In this document: in pieces, positions 1 to 8,222 of the stretch
How positions within the stretch are numbered: the first letter of the stretch is position 1
How the letters are laid out: each line of letters begins with the position of its first letter
Assembly: GCA_963825575.1 (NCBI GenBank)
Contig: CAWGUB010000006.1
Coordinates: forward strand, 1 to 64,000
DNA from: JAFDBW01 sp963825575
GTDB lineage: Bacteria > Desulfobacterota > Desulfuromonadia > Desulfuromonadales > BM103
Length of the DNA stretch: 64,000 nt
Direction of reading: 5' to 3'
Program-made: the position numbers and the translations under genes
The notes under the pieces: model-generated
The model's database searches: none
Told to the model about the DNA's origin: nothing
The model's input: the letters and a program-made list of their open reading frames with translations, nothing else

Positions 1-629
1 TCTATGCCGGCCTGACAATGGTCGGCACGATCCTGATTGTCCTGCTCAACATGGGTGGCACCTATCCGGCCTTTTTCGACAATCTGCGCTTCAGCGCCTT
101 TCAGATGGTTTCGATTATGACCACGACCGGCTTCGGCACTGCCGACTACGAACTCTGGCCGGTCCTTTGTCAGTATCTCCTGGTGTTTTCCATGTTCATC
201 GGCGGCTGTGCCGGTTCAACCGGAGGCGGCATGAAGGTGGCCCGGATTCTGCTCCTGTTCAAGCACGCCCATGTCCAGATATACCGCCTGATCCATCCGC
301 GCGCTGTGCGCCTGGTAAAGCTCGGTGACCGGCCGGTCGACAAGGAAGTTATGCAGTCGATTCTTGGCTTCTTCGCAGTTTACCTGGGCGTCTTTGTTGC
401 CGCATCCTTCATCATGGCAGGGGTCGGTATGGACCTGACTTCTGCGGCGGCCTCGGTGATTGCCACCCTGAGCAATATCGGCCCGGGTCTCGGCTCGGTC
501 GGGCCGGTAGACAATTTCGCTCATGTCCCGGCTTTCGGCAAGCTCGTCCTCGCTTTCTGCATGCTGCTGGGCCGACTGGAACTCTTTACCGTGCTGGTCC
601 TGGTCTTCCCGAGCTTCTGGCGAAAATGA
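1..629 (+). CDS. trkH: TrkH-type potassium uptake protein, C-terminal part
   Basis: This is the last 208 codons of a gene that begins before the window; the frame is open from base 3. The protein is the K+-translocating membrane subunit of the Trk system, which works with the NAD-binding TrkA in the inner membrane. The sequence shows hydrophobic segments and the pore-loop signatures of TrkH/KtrB: TTTGFG near the start, and GGCAGSTGGGMK followed by basic residues in the middle. The end, LELFTVLVLVFPSFW, is the usual TrkH terminus. The next gene starts 7 bases after the stop. The function is strongly supported by the family motifs; only the start is missing. Confidence 0.93.
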   Translation, partial: YAGLTMVGTILIVLLNMGGTYPAFFDNLRFSAFQMVSIMTTTGFGTADYELWPVLCQYLLVFSMFIGGCAGSTGGGMKVARILLLFKHAHVQIYRLIHPRAVRLVKLGDRPVDKEVMQSILGFFAVYLGVFVAASFIMAGVGMDLTSAAASVIATLSNIGPGLGSVGPVDNFAHVPAFGKLVLAFCMLLGRLELFTVLVLVFPSFWRK

Positions 630-636
630 TCTGCGT

Positions 637-1509
637 ATGTCTGTCAAAAGCAGAGCTGCGATCTTTAAAAAGCTGCGTTATCGGCTGCTTCTTTACCTGG
701 TTGCCGCGCTGATTCTGATCATGCCGCTACGCACCGCTCTCGAACATCACTTTCTCTACTTTCCGGCTATCCGCCATGAGGCGACACCGGCCAGTATCGG
801 CCTGGTTTACGAACAGGTCGATTTTCAGGCCACTGACGGAACGCAGCTGTCCGGCTGGCTGGTTCCCGGCCGCGACAAAGCTCCGGTGGTGCTCTTTTGC
901 ATGGGCAACGCCGGCAACATATCCCATCGTCTGGAGACGTTGCGGCTGCTGCATGAGCTGGATGTCACAACCTTTATCTTCGATTACCGGGGTTATGGTC
1001 TGAGCAAGGGCAAAGCCAGCGAGACAGGGCTATATCATGACGCCGCAGGAGCCATGGCGTTTCTGTCCCAGCGCGGCTTCCCTCCCGACCGGGTCATCAT
1101 CTTCGGCCGTTCGCTCGGCGCCGCCGTCGGCATGGAAACAGCGCTGCGGATTCCTCCTGCAGGGCTGATCCTCGAGGCGGCCTTCACCTCCATCTCCGCC
1201 ATGGGCCGATATCATTACCCGCTGCTCAACCTTCTGCTCGGCTGGCTGATTGATGCGAAGTACGACAACCTGGAAAAAATAGGTAATCTGGAGAGCTCTG
1301 TGCTGCTAATCCACGGCAGGAACGACACCATCTGCCCTCCAGTTATGGCTGAAGAGCTGTATGCCCGTGCAGTTGACCGGAAACAGCTCCACTGGATAGT
1401 CGGAGCCAATCACAACAACGGGCTGGTCGCAGGGGGTGCGGCCTACCGCGAGGTGCTGCGGACGGTCATAGAAGACTGGACCAGCGAAAAAGAGGCCCCT
1501 GGCCGGTAG
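637..1509 (+). CDS. Membrane-anchored alpha/beta hydrolase
   Basis: A 290-residue protein of the alpha/beta-hydrolase fold, close to the BEM46/ABHD13 and FrsA-like group. A hydrophobic segment at about residues 16-30 suggests an N-terminal inner-membrane anchor with the enzyme on the periplasmic side. The nucleophile elbow is GRSLGAA (Ser near 160), the acid is the Asp of HGRNDTICPP, and the His is in VGANHNNG, so the triad is complete. I chose the ATG at 637, just after trkH; the frame is open further upstream but only inside trkH. The substrate is unknown; esterase or peptidase activity is possible. Confidence 0.85.
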   Translation: MSVKSRAAIFKKLRYRLLLYLVAALILIMPLRTALEHHFLYFPAIRHEATPASIGLVYEQVDFQATDGTQLSGWLVPGRDKAPVVLFCMGNAGNISHRLETLRLLHELDVTTFIFDYRGYGLSKGKASETGLYHDAAGAMAFLSQRGFPPDRVIIFGRSLGAAVGMETALRIPPAGLILEAAFTSISAMGRYHYPLLNLLLGWLIDAKYDNLEKIGNLESSVLLIHGRNDTICPPVMAEELYARAVDRKQLHWIVGANHNNGLVAGGAAYREVLRTVIEDWTSEKEAPGR

Positions 1510-1920
1510 GCTGCTGACGGTGACCTGGGTGCCTTGGATGGCAGCCCAATGATGCAGCTTTCGGTGCCCTGAATTGTGAGGCCCCGGGGCTCGATATTAG
1601 ATGTGCTCTTCAACAAGATGATCGGGGTAGTTGTTAAGTATTCTTATCGCAATTCTATTTAGTCATAGAAAAGAGCCTGTTGACTGGGTCATCTGCCATT
1701 GGCATATTGATTTGGGTTAATTCTATGCCTTCGTGAGGGATGAAACGGCGACCATATAGGCGGTACGGAAAAATCCGCTGACCGATGTTGTCGGCGTCAT
1801 GCTGGATAGCGGTCTTTTCTTGTGGCCCGCGCTCGGACTGTTTGTTTTGGGGAAGTTTGCGGCTCAACTCCAAACGGGAAAGCTGAAAAAATCTAAAGTC
1901 TTGGGAAGATGAGGTCTGTC
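1510..1920. other. Spacer with possible remnant of a small membrane protein
   Basis: About 400 bases without a convincing gene. On the + strand one frame ending at TGA 1910-1912 can be read as a 37-residue peptide from ATG 1799, with one membrane segment (LFLWPALGLFVLG) and a basic tail. The same frame continues upstream through two stop codons with protein-like composition, which suggests a decayed gene. There is no clear ribosome-binding site. This is a weak inference. Confidence 0.25.
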
Positions 1921-2257
1921 ATGAAAAAATCGCTTTTAATTGTTTCTGTCGCTTTGCTGCTCTTCTCGTTAATCGGTTGTACGAACGATCCTTCGAAGGT
2001 GATCCTGGGTGCCTGGCAAATGGAAGAAGATGAAGGAAAGGTTGTAGAGTTTTTGGATGATGGTTCCTTGTCAACAAAGAATGGCCAGCAAACGGGAAGT
2101 GGACGATGGAGCATGACTGATGACGGTAAACTTAACCTTGAGATATCAACCTCGGGTGGTTCCAGAAAGCTTTACCTGTGGAGTACAATTCGTTGACAAT
2201 CTAATGATACTCACCTCAGAACAAGGTGAAGCAGAAAAATATGTACGGTTAAAATAG
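1921..2257 (+). pseudogene. Small lipoprotein, frameshifted near its C-terminus
   Basis: The reading frame starts at ATG 1921 behind GAGG (1911-1914) and gives a signal peptide with a lipobox (SLIGC, Cys near residue 20) and then a small beta-rich domain (VILGAWQMEED, GRWSMTDDGKL). Frame one stops at 2194-2196. A second frame picks up at about 2177 and continues with VQFVDNLMILTSEQGEAEKY to TAG 2255-2257, which completes the expected last strands of a lipocalin-like domain. One extra base near 2174-2179 would explain the break. It could be a true pseudogene or a sequencing error. The product is probably an outer- or inner-membrane-anchored periplasmic protein of unknown role. Confidence 0.6.
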
Positions 2258-2361
2258 TTGCTTGATCTTTCGTCGCTAGCGGGCCTTATAGCCGTTGAAG
2301 CTACAGCGGTACTTGCCATAAATCACGATAAGCAGTAAAACTGCAAAAGAACCAGGAAAGG

Positions 2362-2748
2362 TCACCTTAGCAAGAGGATTCGAGCCATTGAGACGATCTT
2401 TTTCAGGTTAGTTTTTGGAATATAGGTTGCGCAACCATGACTTCTCGCCTCATCTTTATCAAGCTCTACCCCTGAGACCATAATGACAGGAGTAAATTTG
2501 CTGCTTCTGTTTTTCCCTTTGACGAATTGTGCAACGTCATACCCGTTTAGCCCAGGCATCATCAGATCCGTTATTATCAAATCAAATGGTTCGGAACGGC
2601 CGAGCGTATCGTAATCCGACGCCCTGAGAAGATCTATCGCCCGCTCTCCTGAATCTGCTGTCACGATAGAAAAGTCTTCACTGAGAAGCTCACTGAGGAT
2701 CTTGAGAAAGAATGGGCTGTCATCTATCAACAATATCTTCTTTTTCAT
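2362..2748 (-). CDS. Single-domain response regulator (receiver only)
   Basis: A 128-residue CheY-like receiver with no output domain. The acidic pocket is D9-D10, the phosphoacceptor is D61 in LIITDLMMPG, the switch Ser is S92 and the conserved Lys is K112 in PKTN, so it should accept phosphate. It is a lone gene in opposite orientation to the lipoprotein, with no kinase beside it. It probably relays signal by protein contact. The partner kinase cannot be told from the sequence. Confidence 0.9.
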   Translation of the reverse strand: MKKKILLIDDSPFFLKILSELLSEDFSIVTADSGERAIDLLRASDYDTLGRSEPFDLIITDLMMPGLNGYDVAQFVKGKNRSSKFTPVIMVSGVELDKDEARSHGCATYIPKTNLKKIVSMARILLLR

Positions 2749-2953
2749 AATCTGGGCCGCTTCTTAGAGGCCAAACATCCTCTCACTGGCTCATCCCGCA
2801 TCGTCTTGAGCGTGTGCAAATTGGTATGCAAAATTATTGCCAAGCATTAATGTGCAAGATCAAAATATCGACCCTCTCACAAGTTGTTCCGGGGTGTTGC
2901 ATGGCTTAAATCTGCTGTTTTGCTGAAGGGGGTCTGACCCCCGGCATGCCAAG

Positions 2954-4135
2954 CTACTTCTTCTCCTGTGCCTTTTTGAAAAGCTCCGCAAAGGTCCCCA
3001 TCCCTTCGGGGGTTTTTTCCTCGTAAGAAGTTTCCGCCGATTCTTCGGCTTTGTCACGGACCGGAACGAGTGAGATGCGCTTCTCATCGAGGTCGATCTT
3101 TTCAATAGTGACCTGCAGTTCCTGGCCGAGTGTCAGGACGTCCTGGGGGTGTTTGATGCGCTGGTCCCCACCGATCTTCGAAATATGCAGCAACCCGTCG
3201 ATGCCGCCTTCCAGGGTGACGAAAGCGCCGAATTGGGCCAACCTTGAGACTTTGCCAGTGTGGGTTGAGCCTGCCGGGTAACTGTTTTTGACCTTGGCCC
3301 AGGGGTCAGCGAGGGTGTCGCGGAGGCTGAAGGAAAACCGTTCTCTTTCCCAATCACATTTTTTCACGACCACGTCAAGCTGCTGACCGACCTGCAGGAC
3401 GTCCTCGATATTCTCGACGCGGCTGTAGGAGATCTCAGAGATCGGTAGCAGGCCTTCCAGCCCGCCAATGTCAACAAATGCCCCGAAGTCACGAATGTTG
3501 GTAATCGTTCCTGAAACGACCATCCCCTCCTTGAGGCTGGTCATCAGTTCGGCTCGCTGCTGGCGACGCTCTTCGTCGAGGATGACCCGGCGGGAGACGA
3601 CGATGTTGCGACCCTGTTCCTCGAACTGGGTAATGCGGAAGTCGCGTGTGGTGCCGATCACTTCTTCCGTGTTGTTTTGACGCTGCAGGCCGAGCTGGGA
3701 GAAGGGGCAAAAGGCGCGGACGTTGCCCGGTAACTTGATCTCGTAACCGCCCTTGATCTCTTTCTCGATACGACCTTCCACAGGGATCTCACTGCGCCAG
3801 GCCTCTTCGAGCTGCGCGGTCCCGGATGAACCGCCGCCGAGACGGGTAGTGAACCGCAGTTCGCCGCCTTTGCGGGACATGAAATAGGCGCTGACCGTAT
3901 CGCCAACGGCAACGGATAACTCTCCCTCATTGTCGAGGAGCTCCCTGATGTCGAGAACGCCTTCGCCTTTCTGGCCGACATCGAGGAAAACCCACTCTTC
4001 GCCGACCTGCAACACTGTGGCATCAATTTTCTGCCCCGGTTCGAGCTGGGTTTTGCCTACCATGCTCTGCTCCAGCATTTCGGCAAAGCTGCCTTCCTCG
4101 TTCATCTCCTGGTCCTCAAAGGTTTCGTCACTCAT
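2954..4135 (-). CDS. Four-domain S1 RNA-binding protein (RpsA-like)
   Basis: A 393-residue protein with four S1/OB-fold repeats, at about residues 30-100, 115-180, 200-270 and 285-355. The last two match ribosomal S1 most closely (GTITNIRDFGAFVDIGG and GKVSRLAQFGAFVTLEGG). Classical S1 of this phylum has six repeats and is about 550-580 residues, so this is a shorter paralogue. It probably binds mRNA or the ribosome. The start at 4135 (MSDETFEDQ) is chosen because AGGAAAGG lies six bases upstream; an upstream in-frame Met at 4195 lacks such a site. It is divergent from the flavoprotein gene at 4280. Confidence 0.87.
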   Translation of the reverse strand: MSDETFEDQEMNEEGSFAEMLEQSMVGKTQLEPGQKIDATVLQVGEEWVFLDVGQKGEGVLDIRELLDNEGELSVAVGDTVSAYFMSRKGGELRFTTRLGGGSSGTAQLEEAWRSEIPVEGRIEKEIKGGYEIKLPGNVRAFCPFSQLGLQRQNNTEEVIGTTRDFRITQFEEQGRNIVVSRRVILDEERRQQRAELMTSLKEGMVVSGTITNIRDFGAFVDIGGLEGLLPISEISYSRVENIEDVLQVGQQLDVVVKKCDWERERFSFSLRDTLADPWAKVKNSYPAGSTHTGKVSRLAQFGAFVTLEGGIDGLLHISKIGGDQRIKHPQDVLTLGQELQVTIEKIDLDEKRISLVPVRDKAEESAETSYEEKTPEGMGTFAELFKKAQEKK

Positions 4136-4279
4136 TGGTTGCCTTTCCTGATCATTGAATGTGGTCATTATAGGCATGTTTATTATCCCTGTCATGGCAT
4201 AAGATGACGTTTAGCAGGTAAACTGTGATTGCATACGGCAACCTTGTCCGATGAAAGTGTCGTTAAACGGAATGAATTG

Positions 4280-5521
4280 ATGAAACAATACGATGTGATT
4301 GTGGTCGGCGGCGGCCCTGCGGGACTCTTTGCTGCCGGCTTTGCCGCCCGGCAGGGTGCCCGGGTACTGCTGCTGGAGAAGAACAGGCAATGTGGGGCGA
4401 AGATCCTGATAACCGGCAAGGGCCGCTGCAACGTCACGCACGATGAGCAGGACCCGCGCAAGTTCGCGGAACAGTTCGGTCGCAATGGCCGAGCATTGCT
4501 GACCGCGCTCTATGCTTTTGGTGTCGCCGAGACTGTGGAGTTTTTTGCCGATCATGGGGTCCCGCTCAAGGTTGAGCGCGGCGGTCGGATATTTCCAGAG
4601 AGCGGACTTGCCGAAGACGTGCAGAAGGCACTGGTTGACTTTGTTCGCGGCGAGGGAGCTGAGATACGCACGGGGTGCGAGGTCAAGGGTCTCCTGGTCG
4701 ACGAAGCGCGCGTCCGCGAAGTCGAGACAAACGCAGGCAACTTCTCAGCAGCCAATATCATCCTTGCTACAGGCGGGCTGTCTTACCCGGAAACCGGCTG
4801 TACCGGAGACGGTTACGCCTGGGCGAAAGATTGCGGCCATCACCTGGTCAAGCCTGAGCCGGCCCTGATGCCGGTCAAACTGAAAGCAAGCTGGACCTCG
4901 GAAGCCAGCAGATTCAACCTCAAGAATGTCCGGATCACCCTGTGCGTTGACGACAAGAAGATCGACGAACGCTTCGGCGAAGCCTTTTTTACCCGTTCAG
5001 GAATCGGCGGCCCGATCGTGCTCGACTTGAGCAGTCGTATCCGCGACGCACTGAAGCAGGGCAAGGTAAAGTTGCTGCTCGACTTCAAACCGGCTGTTGC
5101 CCCGGAGCTGTTTGACAAGCGCCTGCAGCGGGAACTGGCTGAGCACAGCAACCTGGATTTCGGCAAAGCCCTCGGCGGGCTTCTGCCTCGCGACATGATC
5201 CCGGTCTTTGTCAGACTGGCCGGAATTGATCCTGCCAAGAAGTGTCATTCGGTGACCCGCGCGGAGCGACAGCGCCTGCTGAAACTTTTTAAAGAGATGG
5301 ATCTCGAGGTAACGGGTTGCGAAGGCTTCCGACGTGCGATCATCACTTCCGGTGGCGTTTCACTCAAGGACATCGACATGCGCACTATGCGCTCGAAGAA
5401 GATCTCAAACCTTTTCTTTGCCGGTGAGATCGTTGACCTGGACGGCCCCACCGGCGGCTTCAATCTGCAGGTCTGCTGGTCGACCGGCCACCTTGCCGGA
5501 CTCAATGCCGTAACGAAATAG
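4280..5521 (+). CDS. BaiN/HI0933-family FAD-dependent oxidoreductase
   Basis: A 413-residue flavoprotein of the HI0933/TIGR00275 family, often annotated BaiN or aminoacetone oxidase-like. The N-terminus has the dinucleotide-binding VVGGGPAGLFAA motif, followed by the family motif ITGKGRCNVT. The C-terminus has FFAGEIVDLDGPTGGFNLQ, which closes the FAD site. The length is normal. The start at ATG 4280 places the Rossmann motif at residue 8, as in the family. The physiological substrate of the family is not settled. The gene is followed by a strong terminator. Confidence 0.9.
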   Translation: MKQYDVIVVGGGPAGLFAAGFAARQGARVLLLEKNRQCGAKILITGKGRCNVTHDEQDPRKFAEQFGRNGRALLTALYAFGVAETVEFFADHGVPLKVERGGRIFPESGLAEDVQKALVDFVRGEGAEIRTGCEVKGLLVDEARVREVETNAGNFSAANIILATGGLSYPETGCTGDGYAWAKDCGHHLVKPEPALMPVKLKASWTSEASRFNLKNVRITLCVDDKKIDERFGEAFFTRSGIGGPIVLDLSSRIRDALKQGKVKLLLDFKPAVAPELFDKRLQRELAEHSNLDFGKALGGLLPRDMIPVFVRLAGIDPAKKCHSVTRAERQRLLKLFKEMDLEVTGCEGFRRAIITSGGVSLKDIDMRTMRSKKISNLFFAGEIVDLDGPTGGFNLQVCWSTGHLAGLNAVTK

Positions 5522-5576
5522 ACAGGCCCCCGGGCTGTCCCAGGCTGCTGAGATGACTCAGCATTGGTGTTTAGAA

Positions 5577-5613
5577 GGGCAACAGAAGGTTAATCTGTTG
5601 CCCTCTGTTTTTA
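5577..5613 (+). terminator. Intrinsic terminator after the flavoprotein gene
   Basis: A perfect 10-bp stem (5577-5586 with 5594-5603), GGGCAACAGA pairing with TCTGTTGCCC around a 7-base loop, is followed by TCTGTTTTTA. It ends the 4280-5521 transcript. Confidence 0.85.
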
Positions 5614-6130
5614 TTCTTAAAAGCTTAAAAGCAAAACCGGCGGGTCGCGTCCCGCCCGACGCCATACTTTTGTCCGGCAACAAAAGTATGCAAAAATGCC
5701 TTCTCCTTGCGGAGGGCATCTCCTTTGCCGGATGTCTGAGTCATTAATAGACGACAGAGCTCAAGAAGTCGGCCCGTTACAGGGGGCCTTCCTTGCAGTG
5801 TGACTTCCAGGGGACAAGCCTGAAAACATAATGACCGTTGCAACCCTCCACAAAAGGAGAGGCTCTCAAGAGCCTCGGTTCCTGCGGGGGAAATCTAGAC
5901 ATTTAGTCGGACAGTTTTGACTGAGTTGAGGTTGCCGCCTTGTCGAGCCAGACATGCCCAGCGCAGCGCAGGCCCTTTTACTTTTGTCTTTGAATTCCGG
6001 AGCACAATGAAAAAGTGCAACAGATGAACCATCTGTTGCACTAAGTTTCATAGAAACTCCACCTGCCAGGCCAAAAAACTCCGCATCATGTGCAGGGTTT
6101 GTCAACAATCTGAGGCCGTCCCCCTGACTG
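5614..6130. repeat. Long spacer with several strong hairpins
   Basis: This stretch has no supported gene. It holds an 11-bp stem at 5663-5673/5680-5690 (TACTTTTGT with ACAAAAGTA) inside a GC-rich context, and a perfect 11-bp stem at 6015-6025/6031-6041 (GTGCAACAGAT with ATCTGTTGCAC). The second is preceded on the + strand by AAAAA, so it would read as a terminator on the minus strand although no minus-strand gene leads into it. Motifs such as CCCTTTTACTTTTGTC resemble intergenic repeats seen in other proteobacteria. The translated frames look like noise. Confidence 0.5.
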
Positions 6131-6136
6131 GCCTTT

Positions 6137-6199
6137 GTTTACCGTGGTAAACCTGCTATAACTACTGTGCCTGCAGGGGGTGCTGAACTGCGCTATAAT
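6137..6199 (+). promoter_or_regulatory. Putative hflK promoter with palindromic operator
   Basis: A perfect palindrome GTTTACC-GT-GGTAAAC occupies 6137-6152, and a consensus -10 box TATAAT lies at 6194-6199, about 48 bases before the hflK start. No good -35 box is spaced to it. The palindrome could be an operator for a dimeric regulator; this is inferred only from symmetry. Confidence 0.45.
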
Positions 6200-6246
6200 A
6201 GACCTGAACTGAATTAATCATTAGAACCGATACAAGGGAGGAAAAT

Positions 6247-7275
6247 ATGCAGGATTGGGGCAATGGTCCCTCGAATGTCGACCTGGAAAAGAAGGTCATC
6301 GAGATCAGGGACTATTTCAAGAACAAGTTCAACCCGCAAAAGGGGTTACTGCCGATACTGGTCGTGGTTGTTTTGATCGTTATCGGCGCCTACACCAGTA
6401 TGTACGAAGTTGATACCGAAGAGACCGGTGTGGTCCTGCGTTTCGGCAAGTTCTCCGGCTTCGCTGACCCGGGGCTGCATTTCAAGCTGCCACTTGGGAT
6501 TGACCGGGTGTACCTGGTGCCGACCGGTCGTGTCCTCAAGGAAGAGTTCGGTTTCCGCACGGTCACGCCGGATGTCCGCTCGACTTTCACCAAACGCGGT
6601 TTGGAAGAAGAGTCGCTGACCCTGACCGGTGATCTTAACGTCAGTGATGTTGAGTGGATCGTGCAGTTCCAGGTGGCGGACCCTTTCAAATTCATGTTCC
6701 GCATCAAGGATCCGGTCGGTACCATTCGCGACATCTCTGAAGCAATGGTCCGCAAGGCGATCGGCAACGCCAACGTTACCGAGGTTTTGACCACGGAGCG
6801 CGCCCTGTTGGCCAGTGAAATTGAACGAGACCTGCAATCCACCCTTAACCAGTATGACATTGGCGTGCGGATCGTTACGGTCAAGTTCCAGGATGTAACC
6901 CCGCCTGATCCAGTCAAGGCTGCCTACAACGAGGTCAACGAGTCCGAGCAGCAGAGGGAAAGCCTGATCTTCCAGGCGCGCGAGCAGTTCAACCGCGAAG
7001 TGCCGCGTGCCCGCGGTGAGGCAAAGAAAGTCTTGCAAGAAGCAGAAGGCTATGCCGTCGAGCGGGTCAACAAGGCGCGAGGCGAAACCAACCGGTTCCT
7101 GGCACTGCTCACCGAATATCGCAAGGCCCCTTCGGTGACCCGGAGCCGGATCTACCTGGAGACACTTGAAGAGGTGTTGCCGCGACTCGAGGAAATCTAC
7201 GTTATGGACGACAAAACCGGCGGGTTGCTGCCGTTGCTGCCGCTGCGCAAGGCGATGGAAGGAGGGGCCAAATAA
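6247..7275 (+). CDS. hflK: HflK, membrane protease modulator subunit
   Basis: A 342-residue SPFH/prohibitin-type protein with a short cytoplasmic start, one membrane anchor at about residues 38-56 and a large periplasmic SPFH domain (YEVDTEETGVVLRFGKF, then DPGLHFKLP). A helical region follows, rich in EAKKVLQEAEGYAVERVN. HflK and HflC form a large ring around the AAA protease FtsH and limit its access to membrane substrates. The start has GGGAGG at 6237-6242. The stop codon overlaps the hflC start as TAATG, so the two are translationally coupled. Confidence 0.95.
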   Translation: MQDWGNGPSNVDLEKKVIEIRDYFKNKFNPQKGLLPILVVVVLIVIGAYTSMYEVDTEETGVVLRFGKFSGFADPGLHFKLPLGIDRVYLVPTGRVLKEEFGFRTVTPDVRSTFTKRGLEEESLTLTGDLNVSDVEWIVQFQVADPFKFMFRIKDPVGTIRDISEAMVRKAIGNANVTEVLTTERALLASEIERDLQSTLNQYDIGVRIVTVKFQDVTPPDPVKAAYNEVNESEQQRESLIFQAREQFNREVPRARGEAKKVLQEAEGYAVERVNKARGETNRFLALLTEYRKAPSVTRSRIYLETLEEVLPRLEEIYVMDDKTGGLLPLLPLRKAMEGGAK

Positions 7276-8207
7276 TGAAAGCACCTGTGATCTTTTTTGT
7301 TGTAATCGCCCTGATCTTCATCGGCATGGATGGCCTCTACGTAGTTAATGAAGCAGAGCAGGCGATTGTCACCCAGTTCGGCAAGCCGGTCGGTGATGTT
7401 GTCGACTCAGGGCTGCATTTGAAAATCCCTTTCGTACAGAAAGTCACCCGTTTTGAAAAACGGATTCTGAAATGGGACGGCGACCCGAACCAGATCCCGA
7501 CCAAGGACAAGCGCTTCATCTGGATCGATACCACGGCGCGCTGGCGCATCAAGGATCCACTCCTGTTCTACACCACGGTCGCCACCGAGCGTGGTGCCAT
7601 GAGCCGTCTCGACGATATCATCGACTCGGTGGTGCGAGATGCTGTTTCCGGGCGCTTGCTGGTGGAGCTGGTTCGTGGCAGCGATTACGAAGCCCAGGAA
7701 GGCGGTGGCGAGGAGCGTTTTGAGGTTGAAGGTGTGGAAATAGCCAAGGAGAACCTGGTTGGCCGTGAGGAGATCATGGCCGGGATTCTCGACAAGGCTC
7801 GCGCCAACACTCCCGACTACGGCATCGAACTGCTTGATGTACAGATCAAGCGCATCAACTATGTCGAACAGGTGCGGACCCGGGTTTACGAGCGCATGAT
7901 CAATGAGCGTAAAAAGGTTGCTGCCCAGTACCGCTCGGAAGGTGAGGGCGAAAAAGCCGATATCCTCGGCCAGATGGAGCGCGAACTCAAAGAGATCAGC
8001 TCCGAGGCCTACCGCAAGGTCCTCGAGGTCCGTGGTGCCGCCGACGCCGAGGCTGCGTCAATTTATGCCGGTGCTTATAACCAGGACAAGGAGTTCTACG
8101 CGTTCCTGAGGACTCTAGAATCCTACAAGAAGTCGATCAGGGAGAACGGCCGGTTGGTGATCTCCACCGACTCAGATTACTATCGGTATCTGAAACAGGC
8201 ACAGTAG
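7275..8207 (+). CDS. hflC: HflC, membrane protease modulator subunit
   Basis: A 310-residue partner of HflK with an N-terminal anchor (residues 3-20), the SPFH domain (VVNEAEQAIVTQFGKPVG, then DSGLHLKIPF) and a C-terminal alanine/glutamate-rich helix with RGAADAEAASIYA. The length and order are standard. It overlaps hflK by one base and has GGAGGGG upstream within hflK. murB starts 15 bases later, so the three genes are probably one transcript. Confidence 0.95.
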   Translation: MKAPVIFFVVIALIFIGMDGLYVVNEAEQAIVTQFGKPVGDVVDSGLHLKIPFVQKVTRFEKRILKWDGDPNQIPTKDKRFIWIDTTARWRIKDPLLFYTTVATERGAMSRLDDIIDSVVRDAVSGRLLVELVRGSDYEAQEGGGEERFEVEGVEIAKENLVGREEIMAGILDKARANTPDYGIELLDVQIKRINYVEQVRTRVYERMINERKKVAAQYRSEGEGEKADILGQMERELKEISSEAYRKVLEVRGAADAEAASIYAGAYNQDKEFYAFLRTLESYKKSIRENGRLVISTDSDYYRYLKQAQ

Positions 8208-8222
8208 CCTTGACGGGAGAAG

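Noticed and set aside
1655..1873. Minus-strand frame of 72 codons after the hydrolase gene
   Set aside because: No start signal or domain; the plus strand shows a better candidate for a decayed membrane protein.
5866..6108. Minus-strand frame of 80 codons in the hflK upstream spacer
   Set aside because: It reads through a hairpin and repeat-like DNA; the translation looks like those often mis-called from intergenic repeats.
6137..6152. FNR or LexA operator upstream of hflK
   Set aside because: The palindrome does not match TTGAT-N4-ATCAA or the LexA boxes I know; it is left as an unassigned operator candidate.
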